Origin: an uncultured Lachnospiraceae bacterium | Lineage (GTDB): Bacteria; Bacillota; Clostridia; Lachnospirales; Lachnospiraceae | Direction: 5' to 3' | Length of the DNA: 12,231 nucleotides | NCBI GenBank assembly: GCA_902783095.1 | Contig: CACZPX010000150.1 | Span: 1 to 12,231, forward strand | Shown here: positions 6,016 to 12,231 of the stretch, piece after piece | Position numbering within the stretch: the stretch's first letter is position 1 | Layout: the number at the start of each line of letters is the position of its first letter | The notes under the pieces: model-generated | Seen by the model: the letters and a program-made list of their open reading frames with translations, nothing else | Told to the model about the DNA's origin: nothing | Database searches by the model: none | Translations under genes and position numbers: made by a program

Positions 6016-7443
6016 TTATTGTACGGTGAGCGTTACAGCGCTGCTGGTAACGCTGCCGGCCGCGTTGGATATCTTACAACGGTACTGATAGCCGTTGTGG
6101 CGTGCCTGGGCGGTCAGGCTGTACGTGGCCGTCTTGCCCGAAGCGGCAGTGACCGCGGTCCAGGAGCCGGACGGCTTTTTGTAATACCACTGATAGCGCA
6201 GGCCTCCGCCTGCCGCCACGACCTTGAACGAGGCGGTCTGCCCCGCACTCACCGTCTTCGGTTTGGGCTGCGCCGTCACGGCGGGTTTCGTCACGACCGT
6301 GAGCGTGACGGTGTTCGTATATCTGGATACGGTCCCGGCCGTCACCCTGCAGCGGTACTGATACCCGTTGTGGCTCGTTTTCAGCGTGTTGGTGGTGAGT
6401 ACGGCGGTCGCATTCCCCGTCACGCCGGACTTTTTCCAGGTGCCGGAAGCGGAGGTGCGGTAGTACCACTGGTACTTCAGATTTTTGCCGTCCGCTTTAA
6501 CCGTGAACTTTGCAGTCTTCCCCACAGCGGCCGTGGTATTCTTAGGCTGTGTGGTGATGCTTAACACGTTCGCCGTAACAGCCTTGGTATATGCCTTCGT
6601 CCCCGCACCGTCGGTGACGCGGCAGCGCCATTGGTAGCTGTTGTGCTTCGGTGCGGCCGTCACGGAAAGGGTCTTCGTTTTGGCAGTGCTTAAGGAGGAA
6701 TTGGACCAGGCCGTTACGCCTTCCTTCCGGTACTGCCACTGGTACTTCAACCCCGCTCCGGAAGCCCCTACGGTGAACTTCATGGTATTGCCCGCCAGCG
6801 CCGCTGCGTTCTTCGGCTGTGCGGTGATGGAAAGTTTCTTTACCGTCAGCTTTACGGCGTCGGTCCTCGTGGTGCAGCCCGGGATCTTTTTACCGTCCGC
6901 CATCCGCGTGATCTCACAGCGGTACTGATAGCCGTTGTGCCTGGCCTCGGTCTTCAGCACGTACTGGCAGGTCTTTCCGCTGGCCGCTTTGACCTTGGAC
7001 CAGGATGAACTTCCGGCGGGCTTGTAATACCACTGGAACGAGAAATCATCGTCTCCCGCAATGACGACGTCAAATGCCACCGTCTGTCCGACAGCCGCCG
7101 TCTTTGCTTTCGGTCCCTCCGTGATCCAGGGATAGGCGTAGACGGTAAGCTTTGCAGAGACGGACTCATAGGTCTCCCCTTCGCAGGTGACCACGCACTG
7201 ATAGCGATTTCCGTCGTTATCATCGCTGCCGATCACCCATAGTTCGTTCGTCGTCACGCCGCTTGCCCCGCCCTTGCCGTTTTTGCAGTCTGCCCACGTG
7301 ACGCCGCCGTCTTTGGACACCTGCCACTGAAAGGTCACGGGCGTATAGGAAGATACCGCGGCTTTAAAGACCGCAGGCGCGGGATCCGGGTGTTTGGGAT
7401 CCGGCTTTATGGCGATCTGATCCTTCGGTATTTCCGTAAAGAC
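6016..7443 (-). repeat. Five-Ig block, copy 1 (paralogous to 3462–4897)
   Basis: This block encodes the last five Ig-like domains of the intact paralog, collinear with the block at 3462–4897 and nearly the same length (1428 against 1436 nt; the second copy carries the frameshift). The C-terminal domain starts QPKPKTVSAGQT in both copies. The paralogy ends abruptly upstream of the VFT(E/K)xPxDQ motif, where the two genes carry different modules. Confidence 0.85.
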
Positions 7444-8619
7444 AGGCGGTATCACAAAACTGCGGCGGACGGTGAGAAAACCGTTCCCGTAATCCGCAGC
7501 GTACGCCTCCGCGTCGTTCACCGTCACGGTAACATCCTCGGCAAAAGCCCAGCCGGGCTCCGGGATCAGCTGCAGATAGAGCGTACAGGTACCGCCGGCA
7601 AAGGTATCGTCCGGCGTCAGTTTCTGTTCCCCGAAAGCCTGCCAGGCAATGCCGTTAAAATACCCCCCGGTGTTATGGAACGTCGTCCGGACGTGCTGGC
7701 CTGTGCTGTTGACCTCAAACACAGGCTTTTCTCCCGCATACGGTTCCCACACCCACAGGTCAACGGCCGTGATCTGCAGCTGGTTCTCGCTGATCCTTAC
7801 TTCCAGCTTTGTCCCGCGCACCTGGTACGCGCCGGTCCCGCAGGGCTGCAGGGCATCATACGTATGAACAGTCGTATCATCCAGCCTGATGGCGGATGAA
7901 GGATTGCAGAAAGCCAGATACGTTCCCCCGCTTTCGATCTGCAGGATCTTTCCCGCTGCGCTCTTCACCAGGTCCGCGTTGTAGAGTTCCACCTTTGCTC
8001 CCGCTCCGGCAGCGATCAGCGGTTTTTCTTTGTCGCCCAGATTATTACTTCCGTTAAACAGAAACAGTGTGTTCGCGACCAGTCTGGTATCGCCGGTGAC
8101 GTGGACCAGGGCATACAGACTGTCATCTCTGGCATCCTGCCGGATCGTGACGTCGTTCAGATAGACGGTGCTGCCGGTCTGTGCCTGCGCGCTGATCGCG
8201 CACTGGTAATCGCCCCACATCTCGATCTCCTCCAGCCACAGGTCCCCGGCTTCCCGCTGCACGCAGATCGCGTAGCCGTCCGACAGATCAGCGTTGATAT
8301 CTCCGTTCATGATCTTGACGTTCCTGCCGGAAATACTGAACATAAACGAGCCGTTTGCCGTCTCGTTCCGGAGCATATGCTGGTTTAAGTCCAGCACCAG
8401 ATCGTTCCCGGTGATATCCAGACAGGACCGGAGCGTAAGATCCTGCTTCAGGATGATCTCATACCCGTTCAACTGCAGCGCGGCTTTCAGGTCCGCTTCC
8501 GTAGATACCGAAAGCACGTTGTCGGCCATCGCCTCTGCCTTTACGGCGCCGAACGCCAAAAGCAGCCCAAAGACCGCCAGAATGAGAGGCAGGGCCTTTT
8601 TCCGCATCGTTTTCATCAT
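6016..8619 (-). CDS. Secreted beta-helix and Ig-like domain array protein
   Basis: An 867-residue exported protein of unknown function. It starts at ATG 8619, with AAGGAGAG four bases upstream. Residues 1–30 form a signal peptide (MRKK, hydrophobic core, AEA before the cleavage point). Residues ~36–260 look like a right-handed beta-helix of the pectate-lyase-like type: STEADLKAAL opens it, followed by short strand repeats such as LVLDLNQHML and VKIMNGDINA. I see no catalytic site. A domain shared with the downstream paralog follows (~280–388, TGQHV, PGWAF, VTVND). Five Ig-like domains come next (~391–497, 498–596, 597–687, 688–778, 779–867). Most Ig domains carry YQW and YRC but no B-strand Cys. 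The protein ends AVTLTVQ, with no sorting signal or membrane anchor. It is the first gene after the signalling operon and precedes its paralog by 56 nt. It could be an adhesin, a glycan-binding protein or a surface scaffold; the sequence does not decide. Confidence 0.9.
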   Translation of the reverse strand: MMKTMRKKALPLILAVFGLLLAFGAVKAEAMADNVLSVSTEADLKAALQLNGYEIILKQDLTLRSCLDITGNDLVLDLNQHMLRNETANGSFMFSISGRNVKIMNGDINADLSDGYAICVQREAGDLWLEEIEMWGDYQCAISAQAQTGSTVYLNDVTIRQDARDDSLYALVHVTGDTRLVANTLFLFNGSNNLGDKEKPLIAAGAGAKVELYNADLVKSAAGKILQIESGGTYLAFCNPSSAIRLDDTTVHTYDALQPCGTGAYQVRGTKLEVRISENQLQITAVDLWVWEPYAGEKPVFEVNSTGQHVRTTFHNTGGYFNGIAWQAFGEQKLTPDDTFAGGTCTLYLQLIPEPGWAFAEDVTVTVNDAEAYAADYGNGFLTVRRSFVIPPVFTEIPKDQIAIKPDPKHPDPAPAVFKAAVSSYTPVTFQWQVSKDGGVTWADCKNGKGGASGVTTNELWVIGSDDNDGNRYQCVVTCEGETYESVSAKLTVYAYPWITEGPKAKTAAVGQTVAFDVVIAGDDDFSFQWYYKPAGSSSWSKVKAASGKTCQYVLKTEARHNGYQYRCEITRMADGKKIPGCTTRTDAVKLTVKKLSITAQPKNAAALAGNTMKFTVGASGAGLKYQWQYRKEGVTAWSNSSLSTAKTKTLSVTAAPKHNSYQWRCRVTDGAGTKAYTKAVTANVLSITTQPKNTTAAVGKTAKFTVKADGKNLKYQWYYRTSASGTWKKSGVTGNATAVLTTNTLKTSHNGYQYRCRVTAGTVSRYTNTVTLTVVTKPAVTAQPKPKTVSAGQTASFKVVAAGGGLRYQWYYKKPSGSWTAVTAASGKTATYSLTAQARHNGYQYRCKISNAAGSVTSSAVTLTVQ

Positions 8620-8712
8620 CGCACTCTCCTTTCCATCCGCAGCCGTCCCGCGTCTTTCGTTCCGGCTTGCCTGACCGCGCAGAACCTCATAGTAAACCCA
8701 TTTAATAAAATG

Positions 8713-8721
8713 ATCATAACA
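8713..8721 (-). promoter_or_regulatory. Candidate extended -10 promoter of the Ig-array genes
   Basis: In the 177-nt gap between the response regulator gene and the first Ig-array gene, the minus strand carries TGT followed by TATGAT (8713–8718; 5/6 match with an extended TGn). I see no convincing -35 box at the usual distance, as would fit an activator-dependent promoter. The resulting leader would be about 87 nt. The surrounding 8700–8721 is AT-rich. This is the only promoter-like site I find here, and it is a weak call. Confidence 0.35.
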
Positions 8722-8757
8722 GACGGGCCCGCAGTCTTCCCCCTCAGAAACGACAGT

Positions 8758-8785
8758 AAAAAGGCGGAAGCACTTTGCTCCCGCC
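8758..8785 (-). terminator. Intrinsic terminator of the signalling operon
   Basis: On the minus strand GGCGGGAGC (8777–8785) pairs with GCTTCCGCC (8763–8771) through a 5-nt loop, with one G·U pair, followed by TTTTT (8758–8762). It starts 12 nt after the stop of the response regulator gene and separates the operon from the Ig-array genes. Confidence 0.88.
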
Positions 8786-8796
8786 CTGTTCTTTCC

Positions 8797-9426
8797 TCAA
8801 TAGATCCCCGGCACCGCGATCCCGCTGCGAACGGCGTTTACCGCCAGCTCCGTACGGGTGGAAAACCCGGTCTTTCCGGTCAGGTTGTTCACGTGATAGC
8901 GTACCGTCGTCACGCTCACAAACAGCCTGTCCGCGATCTCCTTGTCCGTGAGCCCCTCCGCCAGCAGCCGCAGCACCTCCAGCTCGCGCTCGGTCAGGTC
9001 CCCGCTTTTGCACAGTCCGAAATCGGTCACAGGCGGCCGGTCCGGCCACACGCGTTCGCCTGCCATGGTCCGGTCCATCACCTCCAGCATGGGAAGCGCC
9101 TGCACCTCCTTGTACCAGAAGGAATCGACGCCGATCTCCCTGGCCCGCTGCAGAAACAGGGCGTCGGGCATCGAGGTGACGATGATCACCTTGATCTTTG
9201 GATAGGACTTTTTGATCCGTTCGGCCGCGTCCAGGCCGTTGGACCCGTCTTTCATCACAATATCCATCAGCACCAGGTCCACGCCCCCGCCGGCGCAGTA
9301 GACGTCGGCGACGCGGGCCGTGTCTACGGCGGCTGCGAGCCGGTAGCGGTCCGCCTCGGCGATGATGCTCTCAAACAGCTGACGCGGTACGATCTGGTCA
9401 TCCACGATCAACACTCTGCAGTCCAT
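8797..9426 (-). CDS. NarL/LuxR-family response regulator
   Basis: A 209-residue two-component response regulator, cytoplasmic, expected to bind DNA when phosphorylated. The receiver domain (~1–120) has the acidic pair Asp9/Asp10, phospho-acceptor Asp55 in VLMDIVM, Thr84 in IIVTS and Lys106 in SFWYKE. The C-terminal LuxR-type helix-turn-helix (~142–203) shows LTERELEVLRLLAEGLTDKEIA and SVTTVRYHVNNLTGKTG-type features. The loop after Asp55 (VMKDGSNGLDAA) is longer than the usual MPxMDGLEA. SFWYKE replaces the common GYLLK around the conserved Lys. ATG 9426 has AAAGGAGGTG (9431–9440) six bases upstream. The gene overlaps the kinase gene by 29 nt, so that kinase is the expected partner. A terminator follows at once. 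The target genes are not shown; the Ig-array genes directly downstream are the natural candidates. Confidence 0.94.
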   Translation of the reverse strand: MDCRVLIVDDQIVPRQLFESIIAEADRYRLAAAVDTARVADVYCAGGGVDLVLMDIVMKDGSNGLDAAERIKKSYPKIKVIIVTSMPDALFLQRAREIGVDSFWYKEVQALPMLEVMDRTMAGERVWPDRPPVTDFGLCKSGDLTERELEVLRLLAEGLTDKEIADRLFVSVTTVRYHVNNLTGKTGFSTRTELAVNAVRSGIAVPGIY

Positions 9427-10705
9427 CCGGCACCTCCTTTGGCAGTAACAGTTTCACGACAAAACGCGGCGAGACCGCGATCTCCATGCGCCCGCCGGGG
9501 AGTTTCCCCACAAGCGCGCCCAGGGAGGCCAGGCCGCCGTGCGCCCGGACCTCTCCCTCAGGCTGTTTTCCGTTGTTGGTAAAGCGTACCTCCGTAAAGG
9601 CGTCTTTCTCTTCCACCGCAATCTCCAGCCGGTCTCCCCCGGCGTGGCGCAGCGTGTTGGTCATGCACTCGTGGATCGCGGCGGCGACCGCGTGTTTCTG
9701 CGGCTCGGTACGGGGGAGTTTCCCGCTTATCAGGATCTCTATCCCCAGTTTTTCTGCCGTTTCGAACATCAGTTCGTATTCGTCCCGGACCACGGAGTTC
9801 TGTCCGGTGAGAAGGAAGGTGACGTTGCGCTTTAACCTGGCCTCTATCTCCGCGCGGTCCTTTTCGGTGCCGCCGTTTAAGATATAGCTCTTGATCCGCA
9901 GCAGGTCCGCGCCCATCTCGTCGTGCAGGCGCATGCGGGCGTCCAGCAGCTCCGTTTCGGCCGTCAGCGTAACGATCTCGGCATTGTAGGCGGTCAGCCT
10001 CCCGTTAAGATCCGTAAGCGTCTTCTGCATGTCACGGAGCCTGCGGGTCTTTTCATAGAGTTCCGTGATCTCGGTTGCCCGAAGGATGCGGGCCGCCCGG
10101 TTCCCGTACGGGATCTCCTCCGCCGTAAGGCCGAAGACCGGTCCTTCCGGTGTCTTTACGACGGACGTGCCGCCGATCCTGCCGGTCTCCGTGCCGGGCA
10201 GGAAGCCGCCCTGCAGCAGGCGCTGCCGCATCCGTTCCCCGCTTACCGGGGCCTCCCCGGATACCCGCTGCCAGAACGTCTCCATAGCGCGGTTGATCAT
10301 CAGAATGCTCCCGCCGTCCAGATAGACGCAGATGCCGGTGGGAAGGCTGTCGACGGCCTCCTTGACGGACATGGCGGTGATATGCGTCCGCTCATAGTGC
10401 CGGTGACTTCTGTAAAACAGGAGCACGGCCGCGGTGACCGCCGCGGCGGCAGGCAGGTGGATCCAGGCCGGGAGCGCCGCAAACCATAAGGAGACGTTCA
10501 GCGCCCACTGGCCGACCCGCACCGGCCAGGTATAGATACAGATGCACTGGTTTACTAAATAAGTCAGAACAAGCAGCACGGCGTCGAACAGCAGAAGCAC
10601 GGGCCTGCGCTGTCTGATGCTGAGGACCAGACTCCCCAGGACCATGCAGAAGAGGACAAAGGAATAGACGCCCATGCACAGCCAGAAGACGGAAAAGCCG
10701 TTCAT
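9398..10705 (-). CDS. Membrane sensor histidine kinase (HisKA_3-like)
   Basis: A 435-residue membrane sensor kinase. The N-terminal ~100 residues hold three to four hydrophobic segments (~5–29, 36–58, 66–82, 84–97). A PAS-like domain follows (~113–215, SLPTGICVYLDGGSILMINRAME), then a coiled-coil linker (~215–255). The dimerisation/phosphotransfer motif RLHDEMGADLL places the phospho-acceptor at His261, matching the HDxxG pattern of NarL-type kinases. The ATPase domain has an N-box HECMTNTLRHA (Asn350) and a glycine-rich GGLASLGALVG. The usual G1 DxG reads NNG (377–379). It should phosphorylate the response regulator, whose gene overlaps its end by 29 nt. ATG 10705 forms an ATGA overlap with the preceding gene and has AAAGGAGGTGA (10712–10722), the strongest ribosome binding site here. 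The input signal is unknown. Confidence 0.9.
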   Translation of the reverse strand: MNGFSVFWLCMGVYSFVLFCMVLGSLVLSIRQRRPVLLLFDAVLLVLTYLVNQCICIYTWPVRVGQWALNVSLWFAALPAWIHLPAAAAVTAAVLLFYRSHRHYERTHITAMSVKEAVDSLPTGICVYLDGGSILMINRAMETFWQRVSGEAPVSGERMRQRLLQGGFLPGTETGRIGGTSVVKTPEGPVFGLTAEEIPYGNRAARILRATEITELYEKTRRLRDMQKTLTDLNGRLTAYNAEIVTLTAETELLDARMRLHDEMGADLLRIKSYILNGGTEKDRAEIEARLKRNVTFLLTGQNSVVRDEYELMFETAEKLGIEILISGKLPRTEPQKHAVAAAIHECMTNTLRHAGGDRLEIAVEEKDAFTEVRFTNNGKQPEGEVRAHGGLASLGALVGKLPGGRMEIAVSPRFVVKLLLPKEVPDGLQSVDRG

Positions 10706-12228
10706 CCGTTCTCACCTCCTTTGCGGAAGGTGAAGCTTAAGATCATGTCCGCCCCCTCTTTGCTTGCGGAGATCTCCGTTGTAAGACCTTCGTCGGAACG
10801 CACCGGTTCCGGTACCGCAATGTTTTCGGCGCGGATCATCATCCGCAGGCTGATCGCGTGCGCCGCAGCCCGGGTCGTCACCATCAGTGCCGAAAGCGAA
10901 TCCAGGCAGTCCTCGATGACCGCCTCCATCTGCTCGTAGGCTGCGATGACCATCCTTGCGGGATAGGTCCCCTCCCCGTAGGAATAGGAGGCGGCGGGGA
11001 TCTTCTTCAGGCGCACGTAGTCCATGGACTCCGCAACGGCAAGGGAGAGCTCCTGGTAGGGCAGGGTCCCGTCTTCCGCCAGCAGTTCCATGTTGCTGCG
11101 TCTCTTGATGTAGGCGCAGAGGACGGAGATATCCCTCAGTTTCTCGTCAAAGCCGGCGTCCGAAGCATCCATTCTGTCGGTGATCTGCCCAAGCTGTGGC
11201 CGCACGACCCGCGTGATCTCGTCGTATATGCGGTTTCGCGTCTCCTTTTTTGACCGTTCCTTCCTGACGTCGGTCTCCGAGGCCAGATAGGCGTTCCTGG
11301 TCTGGATCTTCTGATTGGTCTCCTCCGTCTCACGGTTCAGCCGTTGCAGCGCGGAAACGTCATCGCTCCAGACCACCTCCCCGCCGGAGATGGGATGCCG
11401 ACGGACCAGAATGCCCTCTTCCTGCGGGAACGGATACTGCACGCCAGAGGAAGCGTAGCGGACCGCGCCGCCGCGGTCCAGGATCACAGCGGACAGACCG
11501 GCCCCCGCAAAGAGTTTCTCATAGCCGGTGTTGGCGGGGATCAGCCCCAGATCGATATTCGTCTCCAAAAAAGCAATAATGCTGAAGCAGTACGCCTCTC
11601 CCATCTTCCACGGCTCTATCCCGTTGATCAGGATATTCCACCCCATCATGTCCAGGACAAACAACACCAGCAGGATGAACAGCGGCAAAAGGATCAGCAA
11701 AGAGTAGCTGAAGCTGCGCCGGATCGTCCGGTATTTCCGGCTGACGATCAGATAAGAAGCCAGCAGCAGGACAAAGAGGAGGATATAAAACAGGTAGAAC
11801 AGGGGGCCGTATACCTTGGGACTGCTGGAGATCTTCCCTTCGCCCGTAAAGCGGAAGGCGAGCGAATGCAGATCGTTGGTCAGGATCCCGACTGTGAACA
11901 GAAGCCCGGCCGCAAGCGGCAGCCAGAAGAAGGGTCCCCTCTTCTGCCCCGGAGCCCGGCGGCAGAAGCAGGCGGCATAACAGACCATCACCGCAGACGC
12001 CATCATGGCGACGTAATACACAAACCAGGCATAGCGCACGACCGTCTCCTGGTCCTGACCAAAGCGGTATGTGACCATCTGCGCCGCAAGAAAGAGTAAA
12101 AAAGTGAGGACGACGCCCGAAAGGAGCCTGCGAAGGAGCGGTTCCGTGACCCGCTTTCTGACGGTACTGCCCCAGACGATGGCGACGACGCCGCAGTAGA
12201 GCCGGGAGATGTTGTCCGTAAAATCCAC
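10702..12228 (-). CDS. 7TM sensor protein with degenerate histidine-kinase region
   Basis: A 508-codon membrane protein resembling the HisKA_7TM sensors (histidine kinase N-terminal 7TM region). About seven hydrophobic segments lie between residues 8 and 225, with the family motif TNDLHSLAF after the fourth (117–125). A PAS-like stretch (~240–300, SAVILDRGGAVRYAS) and a charged coiled coil (~295–345) follow. Where a phospho-acceptor H-box is expected the sequence reads RNRIYDEITRVVRPQL, with no His. The C-terminal ~160 residues show no N-box Asn or Gly-rich G2, so kinase activity is doubtful. It may sense a signal and work through the active kinase encoded next, whose start overlaps its stop (ATGA). 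The first codon used is GTG 12228; the frame is open to the window edge three bases further, so the true start may lie outside. Its promoter is not in the window. Confidence 0.85.
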   Translation of the reverse strand: MDFTDNISRLYCGVVAIVWGSTVRKRVTEPLLRRLLSGVVLTFLLFLAAQMVTYRFGQDQETVVRYAWFVYYVAMMASAVMVCYAACFCRRAPGQKRGPFFWLPLAAGLLFTVGILTNDLHSLAFRFTGEGKISSSPKVYGPLFYLFYILLFVLLLASYLIVSRKYRTIRRSFSYSLLILLPLFILLVLFVLDMMGWNILINGIEPWKMGEAYCFSIIAFLETNIDLGLIPANTGYEKLFAGAGLSAVILDRGGAVRYASSGVQYPFPQEEGILVRRHPISGGEVVWSDDVSALQRLNRETEETNQKIQTRNAYLASETDVRKERSKKETRNRIYDEITRVVRPQLGQITDRMDASDAGFDEKLRDISVLCAYIKRRSNMELLAEDGTLPYQELSLAVAESMDYVRLKKIPAASYSYGEGTYPARMVIAAYEQMEAVIEDCLDSLSALMVTTRAAAHAISLRMMIRAENIAVPEPVRSDEGLTTEISASKEGADMILSFTFRKGGENG

Positions 12229-12231
12229 GCC

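Noticed and set aside
3462..8619. A defence, phage or contractile-injection system built on Ig-domain proteins
   Set aside because: Ig-like domains occur in phage structural proteins, but both genes have signal peptides and no phage, nuclease or toxin gene lies nearby. Nothing in the window supports a defence role.

Overview
The window reads as chromosomal DNA from a GC-rich Bacillota, most likely a gut or rumen clostridium of the Lachnospiraceae type. The evidence is strong AGGAGG-type ribosome binding sites, the Bacillota pair nrdR–yqeG, an EF-P with the Bacillus-type PGKGAA loop, and a 7TM-sensor / NarL-type signalling cassette of a kind I associate with Lachnospiraceae. The taxonomic call is inference. 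Every gene I accept lies on the minus strand, so transcription runs from the right edge to the left edge.

In transcription order there are three regions. (1) 12228–8797 is a three-gene signalling operon. It holds a 7TM membrane sensor whose kinase half looks degenerate, a membrane histidine kinase with a recognisable H-box and N-box, and a NarL/LuxR response regulator. The genes overlap by 4 and 29 nt, and an intrinsic terminator follows the last one. (2) 8619–3462 holds two large secreted proteins built from arrays of about 90-residue Ig-like domains. They are tandem paralogs: the last five domains occur in the same order in both, while the N-terminal parts differ (a predicted beta-helix in the first, two extra Ig domains in the second). 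The second gene is split by a single-base frameshift in a run of six C. A strong terminator follows it. (3) 3221–1 holds a housekeeping group: prfC (release factor 3, TTG start, own promoter), nrdR, yqeG (HAD phosphatase) and efp. The first three are tightly packed. efp has its own good promoter directly after the yqeG stop, and it runs off the left edge one or two codons before its expected end.

The signalling genes sit immediately upstream of the two exported Ig-array genes and are co-oriented with them, so the response regulator could control them. That link is inferred from position only. The most interesting parts are the frameshifted Ig-array gene, whose frame break lies on a sequence that also fits a -1 slippery heptamer; the head-swapped paralog pair; Ig domains that keep the F-strand Cys but lack the B-strand partner; and the pairing of a degenerate with an apparently active sensor kinase. 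I found no RNA genes, CRISPR arrays, insertion sequences or phage genes. No stretch longer than 300 bases lacks a gene.
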